From: a virus
Virus record (IMG/VR): IMGVR_UViG_3300035670_000945
Span: 1-30,460 of that record
Reading direction: 5' to 3' (one strand)
DNA: 30,460 bases
Shown: one piece after another, positions 17,381 through 23,973 of the stretch
Position numbering within the stretch: the first letter of the stretch is position 1
How the letters are laid out: every line of letters begins with the position of its first letter
Made by a program: the position numbers and the translations under genes
The notes under the pieces: generated by a model
What the model saw: only the letters and a program-made list of their open reading frames with translations
Told to the model about the DNA's origin: nothing
The model's database searches: none

Positions 17381-17796
17381 GGTATTTAGTTTTATTCGTG
17401 TTTTTGTATTCCTGTAGTGCGGAATATCACTTAAACAAAGCAATTAAAAAAGGCTACAAATGTGAAGAAACAGGGGACACGATTAGAATTACTACCATAG
17501 ATTCTATTCCGTATATTGTAAACGATACAATAAGATGGGAAAAGATAATAACGACAAAAGATACTATCATTAAATACAACAAGGTTTACGTTCCTAAAAC
17601 AAAATGGCAAGTAAAAACCGAGTTGAAGTTTCAACGTGACACGATTAGAATAAAAGAAAAAACAAAACAAGCTGAAGCAAAAGCAGAAGCTAAGTCTAAA
17701 AAAAGACCTAACCTAAATTTTCTATTTATCGGAATATTTGTTGGTTTCGCTTTATCTTACTTACTTCGTAGAGTAGACTCAAAAATTAACTTATGA
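17377..17796 (+). CDS. Putative unimolecular spanin (lipoprotein plus C-terminal TM)
   Basis: With the ATG in the ATGA overlap at 17377 the protein has 139 residues. The N-terminus RYLVLFVFLYSCSAEY is a lipoprotein signal with its likely lipidated Cys at about residue 13. The centre is a charged, Lys/Thr/Ile-rich periplasmic rod. The C-terminus has a membrane segment (NFLFIGIFVGFALSYLLRR, about 114-132). An outer-membrane lipid anchor and an inner-membrane segment on one chain is the u-spanin plan (T1 gp11 type), which fuses the two membranes in the last step of lysis. Position after holin and amidase agrees. The residue at position -2 (Tyr) is not ideal for a lipobox. Confidence 0.65.
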   Translation: MRYLVLFVFLYSCSAEYHLNKAIKKGYKCEETGDTIRITTIDSIPYIVNDTIRWEKIITTKDTIIKYNKVYVPKTKWQVKTELKFQRDTIRIKEKTKQAEAKAEAKSKKRPNLNFLFIGIFVGFALSYLLRRVDSKINL

Positions 17797-18668
17797 ATTT
17801 AATAAAACACGCTAAGAACATACACGAGTTACGTGTAGATGGTACGTCTTTCCGTATGGGTATGTTTTCAGACATCCATTGGGACAATCCAAAATGCGAT
17901 TGGAACTTACTAAAACACGATTTAGACTACTGCTTAAAGAATGAAATCCCTATAATGTTCAATGGCGATACTTTTTGTTTAATGCAAGGTGCTTATGACT
18001 TCCGTAAAGTAAAGAACGATATAAGACCCGAACACAATAACGCGAGATACTTTGATAGTATAGTCGAAACTGCTGTAGATTTCTTTTTGCCGTATGCTAA
18101 TTTAATGACAGTAATCGGATATGGTAACCACGAAACATCTATTATAAAAAGACACGAAACGGATATTTTACAAAGGTTTGTTACCTTAATAAACTACAAA
18201 GCTGGTAGTAATGTAATGACAGGTGGTTACGGTGGGTGGTTTATTGTAAACCAAGTATGCCGCGCAAATACACGTATGACTTCAAAAATAAAATACTTTC
18301 ACGGAAGTGGTGGTGGTGGATTAGTTACTAAGGGAGCATTGAATTTAACTCGTGCTATGGAATCCTACGAAGGTTATGACGTGTTTACTATGGGTCATAT
18401 ACACGAAAATTCAGCGCGTAACGATGTCCGTGATTCGATAAGTTTTCACGCTACAAAAGGTTATTACTTTAATCATAAGCAAATACATTCAATGATTACA
18501 GGAACGTACAAAGAAGAGTATGCAGATGGCGCATACGGATGGCACGTAGAACGTGGCGCTCCTATGAAACCTGTTGGCGGTAGAATATTAACTATTGATT
18601 ACGCACGAACACTAGAAAATGGAGATGCTTATATTAGAAATATTGATAGTATTAAATTTCCTTTGTAG
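17793..18668 (+). CDS. Calcineurin-like metallophosphoesterase
   Basis: 291 residues with the full two-metal site: SDIHWD (D27, H29), NGDT (D59), GNHET (N112, H113), YFHGSGG (H170) and GHIHEN (H202, H204). These proteins hydrolyse phosphomono- or diesters; the substrate cannot be read from sequence. It overlaps the spanin gene by four bases and closes the late unit before a terminator, an unusual place for a nucleotide or nucleic acid enzyme. Possible roles are DNA end trimming, nucleotide signal degradation or counter-defence; all are speculative. The length fits the Mre11/SbcD-like or YfcE-like range without an accessory domain. Confidence 0.8.
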   Translation: MNLIKHAKNIHELRVDGTSFRMGMFSDIHWDNPKCDWNLLKHDLDYCLKNEIPIMFNGDTFCLMQGAYDFRKVKNDIRPEHNNARYFDSIVETAVDFFLPYANLMTVIGYGNHETSIIKRHETDILQRFVTLINYKAGSNVMTGGYGGWFIVNQVCRANTRMTSKIKYFHGSGGGGLVTKGALNLTRAMESYEGYDVFTMGHIHENSARNDVRDSISFHATKGYYFNHKQIHSMITGTYKEEYADGAYGWHVERGAPMKPVGGRILTIDYARTLENGDAYIRNIDSIKFPL

Positions 18669-18695
18669 ATTTGTACTTTCATAATGTGTTAATTA

Positions 18696-18718
18696 GGGGG
18701 TCATTGACCCCTTTTTTT
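18696..18718 (+). terminator. Rho-independent terminator ending the late unit
   Basis: GGGGTCA (18697-18703) and TGACCCC (18705-18711) form a GC-rich hairpin whose inner pairs must open to give a loop. Seven T follow. It separates late structural and lysis genes from the early region. Confidence 0.85.
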
Positions 18719-18759
18719 ATGCTCTAAAAAAAATAATTTAAAATTTTTTACTAAAAATG

Positions 18760-18789
18760 TTTGTAGTTTGTGAATAAGTATTATATTTG
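18760..18789 (+). promoter_or_regulatory. Host-type early promoter
   Basis: TTTG (18760-18763), an 18-base gap and TATATTTG (18782-18789) match the Bacteroidota primary sigma consensus fully. Transcription would start near 18795, about 20 bases before the ATG at 18815. The upstream DNA (18724-18750) is nearly pure A/T, as in an UP-like region. This is the best promoter of the window and probably starts early transcription. Confidence 0.8.
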
Positions 18790-18814
18790 CATATAACTAA
18801 TTAATAAAAACATT

Positions 18815-18952
18815 ATGAAAACAACAAAAACACGAAGAAAAGACTTAGCCTACCAACAGACTGCTGTAGGTCAAGCATTGCAACCAATGGAAAAGCCTGA
18901 AGCGTTACTTGATTGGTCTATTGAACAACTATTAAAACTTGTAAAAAAATGA
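18815..18952 (+). CDS. Small early protein, 45 residues, unknown
   Basis: First gene after the strong early promoter, with an A-rich leader typical of Bacteroidota starts. The N-terminus is basic (MKTTKTRRKDLAY) and the C-terminus is amphipathic helical (EALLDWSIEQLLKLVKK). It overlaps the next small gene by four bases (ATGA). No family is recognised. First-expressed, tiny phage proteins often bind host enzymes; this is only an inference from position. Confidence 0.6.
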   Translation: MKTTKTRRKDLAYQQTAVGQALQPMEKPEALLDWSIEQLLKLVKK

Positions 18953-19068
18953 GATTAGAAAACTTTTTACCGAGAACAAGTGAGCATAAATCGTTTTTAA
19001 GCCACTTTTTAGCCCCTTTAACGGCTTTTATCGTAGTGTTTGGTGTAATCATATCACTACTTAATTAA
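18949..19068 (+). CDS. Small membrane protein, 39 residues
   Basis: Starts in an ATGA overlap with the preceding gene. The N-terminal half is polar and basic and the C-terminal half is one membrane segment (APLTAFIVVFGVIISLLN). The coupling, the clean stop before a 21-base gap and the membrane segment support a real gene. Function unknown; small early membrane proteins may act in superinfection exclusion. Confidence 0.55.
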   Translation: MRLENFLPRTSEHKSFLSHFLAPLTAFIVVFGVIISLLN

Positions 19069-19089
19069 TAACGTCTTAAATCAAAGAAA

Positions 19090-19401
19090 ATGAAGTTAGA
19101 GAATTTTTATATTGAACACAGCTTTGTAAGTGAAGAAAGAGTAGTTACGTTTAATTGGGAAGACGATGGATTGACTTTTTACGTAGTAGCTAATTACGGA
19201 TTAGATGCGTATAGCAACGAAGTAGAGTTAGGTAGTATTATTCAGTCGGAGTGTTGGAGTGACGTAGAACCTATTACTAAATTCGTTATTTCGGATGCTA
19301 TGTTAGACTACTTAGAAGAAGAGTTAATTAGCTACCAAAAGACGAATCCATCCGTGTTTTTACAAGACTATGATAACGACTATTTAAACTATTGGATATG
19401 A
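19090..19401 (+). CDS. Conserved-looking early protein, 103 residues, unknown
   Basis: An acidic, soluble protein rich in Tyr, Trp and Asp (FYIEHSFVSEERVVTFNWED; WSDVEPITKFVISDAMLDYL). The GC-containing codon pattern (GAC, ACG, TTA) matches the rest of the phage. It overlaps the next gene by four bases. No family is recognised. Confidence 0.6.
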   Translation: MKLENFYIEHSFVSEERVVTFNWEDDGLTFYVVANYGLDAYSNEVELGSIIQSECWSDVEPITKFVISDAMLDYLEEELISYQKTNPSVFLQDYDNDYLNYWI

Positions 19402-19598
19402 GTGCAAATGCAGCAGCTAAATTAAGGTATATGTTTGCAGAAGAACTTAACCTAAAAACAACCGACAAAAAAGTTATAAATTGTTGCCTAATAACAGTTA
19501 ATGAAATGTTAGACTTTAGAAATGGTTTATACATAAATGAAGGAAGTATAGCACACGAGTATTTATTAAATATAAAAAAAGAATTAGAAAAGTTATGA
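19398..19598 (+). CDS. Small early protein, 66 residues, unknown
   Basis: The ATG in the ATGA overlap at 19398 is chosen over an in-frame TTG six bases earlier. It is helical (ANAAAKLRYMFAEELNLK) with two adjacent Cys in the middle (INCCLITVNEML). It ends in another ATGA-type overlap with the next gene. Confidence 0.55.
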   Translation: MSANAAAKLRYMFAEELNLKTTDKKVINCCLITVNEMLDFRNGLYINEGSIAHEYLLNIKKELEKL

Positions 19599-19753
19599 TG
19601 ACACTACTTAAACAAATAGAATACTGGAAGCGAAACGGAAGTTTTAACTTCGACTTGTACATAGCAGTTTGTAAGGCTAAAGAATACACGATTAACATAG
19701 AAACTAAACAAAAAGTATTTAGATATGAGAAAAAGAAAATATCCAACAAATGA
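19595..19753 (+). CDS. Small early protein, 52 residues, unknown
   Basis: Starts at ATG ATG overlapping the preceding stop, so either Met may be used. It is basic and aromatic (QIEYWKRNGSFNFDLYIAVC) with a Lys-rich C-terminus (FRYEKKKISNK). It overlaps the next gene by 29 bases. No family is recognised. Confidence 0.5.
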   Translation: MMTLLKQIEYWKRNGSFNFDLYIAVCKAKEYTINIETKQKVFRYEKKKISNK

Positions 19754-20006
19754 CGCTTTCGTTTTGGCTGCTATTCAAAAGCAGTTAGAAATAGCTGGAC
19801 TACCAACCGACTTGTACGAAAAGACGGAAAATTGGTACACGAACGAAATAACCTACGAAAAGCACATAGAGTTCAAAGAGTGGTGGTTAAAAGAAGCACA
19901 AGAGCAATTTAGATACACGAAAGCGCATACGATAAAAGCGTGGGGGTGGTTTGATTTATCTTATGGTTTAAAAGTTCCTATTCAACAAGGCAATGAAGAC
20001 TTATAA
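19725..20006 (+). CDS. Early protein, 93 residues, unknown
   Basis: The N-terminus is basic (MRKRKYPTNDAF) and the body is Trp-rich and helical (EFKEWWLKEAQEQFRY, then IKAWGWFDLSYGLKVP). Four Trp in the second half suggest a compact protein or a binding surface. It overlaps both neighbours. No family is recognised. Confidence 0.55.
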   Translation: MRKRKYPTNDAFVLAAIQKQLEIAGLPTDLYEKTENWYTNEITYEKHIEFKEWWLKEAQEQFRYTKAHTIKAWGWFDLSYGLKVPIQQGNEDL

Positions 20007-20142
20007 AGTTTGGATATGGTTTACTTACGGATGTAAGAAAGAACTATCGTATAAGATTGTACAAGCTAATTCACCTGAAGATGCTAAACGAAAAGCTGAC
20101 GTTTGGGAAAAGATTATTCACAAAGTAGAACTAATAAAATGA
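19993..20142 (+). CDS. Small early protein, 49 residues, unknown
   Basis: The ATG at 19993 lies inside the end of the preceding gene. The product begins KTYKVWIWFTYGCKKELSYK and continues with the helix SPEDAKRKADVWEKIIHK. The pattern of a strand pair and a helix with ANSPEDAKRKA looks like a complete small fold of the kind found in phage accessory proteins. Function unknown. Confidence 0.5.
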   Translation: MKTYKVWIWFTYGCKKELSYKIVQANSPEDAKRKADVWEKIIHKVELIK

Positions 20143-20219
20143 TATTAAAACACCGCCAAAATGAAGATATTTTTAGAGTTTTGGCTGCAAATAAATTAAA
20201 GAATGAAAGCAGAATTTAA
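20139..20219 (+). CDS. Possible 26-residue peptide
   Basis: An ATGA overlap links it to the preceding gene and it runs 17 bases into the next one. The product LKHRQNEDIFRVLAANKLKN is helical and basic. The overlap fits the run of coupled small genes here, but the length gives little statistical support. Confidence 0.25.
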   Translation: MILKHRQNEDIFRVLAANKLKNESRI

Positions 20220-20418
20220 CAAAAGAAAAAGCGCGATGGTTATGTTAGATGATATTTATCATAACGATTCAATAGATTACATTGAAGTATGTCAATGGAG
20301 TAACGGAGAAGGTTGGGACATATCTATCTCAGATAAAACCATTTTCAGTTTACATTACACTGAATACGAAGCAATGAAGAAACTTATAAAAAAGTTGAAT
20401 AATGAAGAGAATTTTTAA
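20203..20418 (+). CDS. Small early protein, 71 residues, unknown
   Basis: A soluble protein, strand-rich in the centre (IDYIEVCQWSNGEGWDISIS) and Lys-rich helical at the end (YEAMKKLIKKLNNEENF). It ends 32 bases before the DnaA-like gene and is the last of the run of small early genes. No family is recognised. Confidence 0.55.
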   Translation: MKAEFNKRKSAMVMLDDIYHNDSIDYIEVCQWSNGEGWDISISDKTIFSLHYTEYEAMKKLIKKLNNEENF

Positions 20419-20450
20419 TTTAATTTTTGAAGTGATAATAATTTTAATGT

Positions 20451-20885
20451 ATGGAAAACAAGATTGACAAAGTAAAAGAAGTAATAGAAAAAGACGGATT
20501 AATAACTAAATCCAGATACAGAACTTTTTTAGATAGACGTAGCTACTTATACGCGATGCTAAATAAAAACGGAATGTCTTTAGTAGAAATAGGAAGACTG
20601 TTCAATAAGAATCACGCTACTATAATCAACGGAATAAAGAAGCATCACGCTTACACACGATTCAAAGACGAATTGTATTTACACAACGTAAAAGAATATC
20701 GTGAAATATTCTACGAACCAAAGAAGATTAACGTTGATTTGATAGAAAAAGACGAAAAGAAATACAACGGCTCTCAGTTAATCACCGATATTTTAGAGTG
20801 TAAAAACACTACTGAACTACAGGATATAAAGCGCAAATTGTTAAACGAAGAATATTTATTTACTGAAGCAACTTATTATAAGTAA
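20451..20885 (+). CDS. DnaA domain IV-like DNA-binding protein
   Basis: 144 residues. Residues about 29-66 (RRSYLYAMLNKNGMSLVEIG, then RLFNKNHATIINGIKKHH) match the helix-turn-helix of the DnaA C-terminal domain. In DnaA, LGRxFGGRDHTTVxxAxxK contacts the DnaA box; here NKNHATIINGIKK replaces it. The AAA+ ATPase part is absent. The rest is acidic and helical. A protein like this could bind the phage origin, recruit or titrate host initiation factors, or regulate transcription. It lies before the candidate RNA and the replication genes. The DnaA-like reading is by motif and fairly convincing; the role is inferred. Confidence 0.6.
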   Translation: MENKIDKVKEVIEKDGLITKSRYRTFLDRRSYLYAMLNKNGMSLVEIGRLFNKNHATIINGIKKHHAYTRFKDELYLHNVKEYREIFYEPKKINVDLIEKDEKKYNGSQLITDILECKNTTELQDIKRKLLNEEYLFTEATYYK

Positions 20886-20892
20886 ATATCGT

Positions 20893-20900
20893 TATATTTG
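20893..20900 (+). promoter_or_regulatory. TATATTTG -7 box before candidate RNA
   Basis: An exact TATATTTG as in the promoters at 18782 and 25563, starting 8 bases after the preceding stop codon. The -33 region at the same spacing reads ACTT, so it is a weak or incomplete match. Transcription would begin near 20905, exactly at the first helix of the candidate RNA. Confidence 0.5.
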
Positions 20901-20904
20901 CAGA

Positions 20905-20996
20905 CGGACTCCTTCAACATTATAAGTCCTTAAGGTATTATTACCCTTGTTTTTGAAGTAGAGGTTGAAGGCTACGGATAAAGCGAGGGTTTTTTA
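20905..20996 (+). ncRNA. Candidate structured RNA with interleaved helices
   Basis: About 90 bases between a TATATTTG box and a T tract. Three pairings are visible. GGACT (20906-20910) pairs with AGTCC (20925-20929). CCTTCAAC (20911-20918, in the loop of the first) pairs with GTTGAAGG (20964-20971). ACCCTTG (20943-20949) pairs with CGAGGGT (20984-20990, one T-G wobble), followed by TTTTT. Neighbouring helices interleave, so the fold would be a double pseudoknot, or the pairs are alternatives in a switch. There is no good ORF. It may be a free small RNA or an attenuating leader for the gene at 21016. I recognise no known RNA family. Confidence 0.5.
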
Positions 20997-21015
20997 TTTA
21001 CTAAAAATTTAAATT

Positions 21016-21225
21016 ATGGCAACAATTAATTTTACAAATGGACAAGAATTATCAGTCCCATTAACAATTGAAGAAATACAAAAATTACCAGTAGGACATA
21101 AAGATTTTATAGAAATTAATAAAGAAAAAATAGTTTGTGTTGGTAATAATCAAAACACAAAAAAAATCACAAAAAAGTTATTAATTAATATAAATTCAAT
21201 TGCTTATATTGAAGAAAACCTGTAA
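21016..21225 (+). CDS. Small AT-rich protein, 69 residues, unknown
   Basis: Very AT-rich, and I find no ACG triplet in it, unlike most of the phage. This suggests recent gain. The N-terminus INFTNGQELSVPLTIEEIQK and the later DFIEINKEKIVCVG look like a small beta-barrel or SH3-like protein. It lies directly after the candidate RNA and two bases before the replication organiser gene, so it is cotranscribed with the replication genes. Confidence 0.55.
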   Translation: MATINFTNGQELSVPLTIEEIQKLPVGHKDFIEINKEKIVCVGNNQNTKKITKKLLININSIAYIEENL

Positions 21226-21227
21226 AA

Positions 21228-21884
21228 ATGAGTGGTTGGATTAAAATACATCGCAAGTTTTTAGACTGGGAGTGGTTTAATAAAAGCGAAGCAGTTCATT
21301 TATTTATGTATTTAGTTTTAAAGGCTAATCACAAAGAAGGACAATGGCAAGGAATTGATATTAATAAAGGTCAATTTGTTACGTCTTTTGGTAAAATTTC
21401 AGCTGATACTGGAATCAGTTTACAAACGATTAGAACACTTTTAAAAAAGCTTGAAAAATCAAATGAAATTAACATACAAACAACAAACAAATTTAGTATT
21501 ATAACTATCTGTAAATATGAGTGTTATCAAAACGAAACTGAAGTTAATGACACCAAAGTAACAAGCAAACAACAAACAACTAACAAACAACTAACAACAA
21601 ACAAGAATAATAAGAATAATAAAGAAATATTATTAGACACTTGGGTTGAATATCGTAAGCAAATTAAAAAGCCTATAAAACAATCTACTATAAAAATTAT
21701 TTACGATAAGATGTTGTTACATACTGAAGAAGAATGTAGGTTTGTAATTAATAATTCTATAGAGAATGGTTGGATAGGTTTATTTTGGGATAAGATAGTT
21801 AAACAAGAAAAACCTAAATTTGAAGATTTAGACCCATTAGTAAGAAAAGCAATAGAGCAAGGTTACATAAAATATCCACAATGA
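21228..21884 (+). CDS. Replication organiser with winged-helix N-terminus (DnaD-like)
   Basis: 218 residues. The N-terminal part, GWIKIHRKFLDWEWFNKSEA and then GKISADTGISLQTIRTLLKK, is the winged-helix pattern seen in phage replisome organisers and DnaD-like primosome proteins. A low-complexity Thr/Lys/Asn/Gln linker (about 105-130) leads to a small helical C-terminal domain (TEEECRFVINNSIENGWIGL) with the Trp typical of DnaD/DnaB-type DNA-binding ends. It overlaps the helicase gene by four bases, which fits a loader or organiser for that helicase. Codon use is AT-rich. Confidence 0.7.
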   Translation: MSGWIKIHRKFLDWEWFNKSEAVHLFMYLVLKANHKEGQWQGIDINKGQFVTSFGKISADTGISLQTIRTLLKKLEKSNEINIQTTNKFSIITICKYECYQNETEVNDTKVTSKQQTTNKQLTTNKNNKNNKEILLDTWVEYRKQIKKPIKQSTIKIIYDKMLLHTEEECRFVINNSIENGWIGLFWDKIVKQEKPKFEDLDPLVRKAIEQGYIKYPQ

Positions 21885-22822
21885 TAAACAACAAAGGACA
21901 ACACTTACAATACCTAATTGACTACAAGGAAGGGAAAATAAAACAGGGGTTAGGGTTAGATTGCTCAATGGATAACTACCTACGTTATAAACCTAAACAA
22001 CTAAACATAATTTTAGGACACGACAACGTCGGTAAGTCGTATTGGATAAATTGGTATTTCCTTTCATTAGCACTAAAACACGGAATAACATTTTGTATGT
22101 GGAGCGGTGAGAATCAATATGGTCAAATACTGCGCGATATGGTTCAAATCTATACAGGAAGAAAATTTAAGGAATTATCAGTTAGTGAAATTCAAAATCA
22201 TTCGGCATACTTAGAACAGTATTTTGATTTTGTAGATAATTCAAAGCTGTATAAACCTGAAGAGATATTTCAAATATTCAGAGGTAGTAATGCGAATGTA
22301 TGTTTAATTGACCCTTATACTGGATTAGATAGGCAAATGGGTTACGAAGGTAATTACCAATTCTTAAACAATGCAAGACAATTCGTTAATGAAACAGGTA
22401 AAACGCTATACATAAATACGCACCCGAATACGGAAAGTGGTAGAAGTGGTAATCTTTACCCTGAAAGCCATATGTGGAACGGGCACTTAAAGCCACCAAT
22501 GAAAGACCACATAGAAGGAGGTAAGGCTTTTTTAAATAGATGCGATGATATGTTCGTAATTCATAGATTAGTAAAACACGAAACAATGAAATTTGTAACT
22601 TTGATTAGTGTTGAAAAAGTAAAAGATACTGACACGGGTGGTAAAATAAGCGGAATAGATGACTTTGTAATGTGTGATTTTAACAGCGGATTAGGCTTTA
22701 CTATTGATAGTAGAGACCCATTGAAAGACCATAGACCTAAGCCACCTACTCAAACACGAATACCACAAACTGAAGGATTAATGTCAACAAGTGAAAAACT
22801 AAAACAACTAAACAACAAATGA
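21881..22822 (+). CDS. Replicative DNA helicase, DnaB/RecA-fold
   Basis: 313 residues with Walker A GHDNVGKS (46-53), a following GITFCMWSGEN (about 68-78, catalytic Glu position) and Walker B VCLIDPYTG (140-148). A THPNTESGR segment (about 180) is at the sensor position, and the C-terminus contains ISVEKVKD. The N-terminal DnaG-binding domain of host DnaB is missing, as in many small phage helicases. It probably unwinds the replication fork together with the preceding organiser. It overlaps both neighbours by four bases. Confidence 0.75.
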   Translation: MINNKGQHLQYLIDYKEGKIKQGLGLDCSMDNYLRYKPKQLNIILGHDNVGKSYWINWYFLSLALKHGITFCMWSGENQYGQILRDMVQIYTGRKFKELSVSEIQNHSAYLEQYFDFVDNSKLYKPEEIFQIFRGSNANVCLIDPYTGLDRQMGYEGNYQFLNNARQFVNETGKTLYINTHPNTESGRSGNLYPESHMWNGHLKPPMKDHIEGGKAFLNRCDDMFVIHRLVKHETMKFVTLISVEKVKDTDTGGKISGIDDFVMCDFNSGLGFTIDSRDPLKDHRPKPPTQTRIPQTEGLMSTSEKLKQLNNK

Positions 22823-23667
22823 AAACAGTAAATTCATTAAGTGGAGGTAAGACTTCAAGTTACATAGCGGTACATTACCCTGCTGATTATAACATATTTT
22901 CACTTGTAAGGACAAATGATACTTCGTGTTTATTTCCAGATGCTAAAATTAGACAACTTGTAAGCGATAAAATAGGTATTGAGTTTATAGGAACGTTAGA
23001 AATGGACGAAATAATTTACACGATGTTAGATTTAGAGCAGTTTATAGGTAAAGAGATAACTTGGTTAAGCAAAAATACTTTTGAGAATGTTATAGAATCT
23101 TATAAAATGGCAGATGGTAGTAACTATTTACCTAATCAAATGACACGTTACTGCACTACAGATATGAAAGTAAAACCAATAGCGCAGTGGTGCTACGAAA
23201 ACACGAACTTACCTGTTGAAATGAGAATAGGATTTAGAGCAAATGAAATGAGTCGCGCTAAAACAATGTTAGAACGACAAATAAATGGAATAGAGAACTT
23301 TAAATTTAAAATAGGAAACAAGAATGGTAGAAACAAATGGAAGGAACTACCGTATAGAATAGCAACTTTTCCGTTAATAAATGACGGAATATTTAAGGAC
23401 ACAATAGAAAGTTATTGGAGTGATAAAAAAGTTAGATTTGCATACAAAAATAATTGTGTAGGTTGTTTCCATAGGTCAGAAATATTTTTAAAACACATAA
23501 GTTCAAAAGCAGAAAATAAGTTTAACTGGTTTGTAAACATTGAAAAGAAAAATAACTGCACCTTTAAGAGTGGTGTTACCTATGAAAAAATTAAAAACCA
23601 TAAATTACAATTAGAATTATTTGACGATGACTTTAATGAATGTGATTCAGGTTATTGTGGACTATAA
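22819..23667 (+). CDS. PP-loop ATPase, PAPS reductase/DndC-like
   Basis: 282 residues. The PP-loop is LSGGKTSSYI (7-16), with Lys where many family members have Asp. A following RYCTTDMKVKP (110-120) matches the family pattern around an active Cys. Further Cys occur at NNCVGCFHRSE (C213, C216) and CDSGYCGL (C275, C280), possibly a zinc or iron-sulfur site. The superfamily activates substrates as adenylates and transfers sulfur: PAPS reductases, DndC in DNA phosphorothioation, tRNA thiolation. In phages the substrate is generally unknown. It lies between the helicase and a DNA methyltransferase gene, so a nucleic acid target is plausible. Confidence 0.75.
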   Translation: MKTVNSLSGGKTSSYIAVHYPADYNIFSLVRTNDTSCLFPDAKIRQLVSDKIGIEFIGTLEMDEIIYTMLDLEQFIGKEITWLSKNTFENVIESYKMADGSNYLPNQMTRYCTTDMKVKPIAQWCYENTNLPVEMRIGFRANEMSRAKTMLERQINGIENFKFKIGNKNGRNKWKELPYRIATFPLINDGIFKDTIESYWSDKKVRFAYKNNCVGCFHRSEIFLKHISSKAENKFNWFVNIEKKNNCTFKSGVTYEKIKNHKLQLELFDDDFNECDSGYCGL

Positions 23668-23679
23668 AAAAACGAATAA

Positions 23680-23973
23680 ATGGAAGATTTAAAACTACTA
23701 AAGACAAGTGTCCAGTTAGGCGCATTATACGCTAAAGTAAGCCTATCATTAGACGAAATAAAAAAGAATCACCCAAATAGAGAAGACTTAATAACTTCTA
23801 TGTCTAAAAGTCTACAAGACATTCAAGAAATACACGAATGCTTTAAGGAATTAGAAGAAGATTATAGAACTACGGTAAAGGCTTTATTTAGGCTTCAGTA
23901 CGTAAACTTAGACCTGAAAAATAAGTTTCAAGACTTACAAAACGAAATAAAATTTAAGGATATTGACTTATGA
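23680..23973 (+). CDS. Coiled-coil protein, 97 residues, unknown
   Basis: Nearly all helical with heptad-like spacing (SLSLDEIKKNHPNREDLITS; KALFRLQYVNLDLKNKFQDL). It has no enzymatic motif. It overlaps the methyltransferase gene by four bases. It may be an accessory or dimerisation protein for a neighbour; function not known. Confidence 0.55.
   Translation: MEDLKLLKTSVQLGALYAKVSLSLDEIKKNHPNREDLITSMSKSLQDIQEIHECFKELEEDYRTTVKALFRLQYVNLDLKNKFQDLQNEIKFKDIDL

Noticed and set aside
19425-19440. TATGTTTG resembling a host -7 box inside the gene at 19398
   Set aside because: There is no TTTG at the right distance and the site lies inside a coupled gene run, so it is probably coding sequence by chance.
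22819-23667. A full Dnd phosphorothioation system
   Set aside because: Only a PP-loop protein is present; no cysteine desulfurase, DndD or DndE-like gene is visible, so a complete system cannot be claimed.
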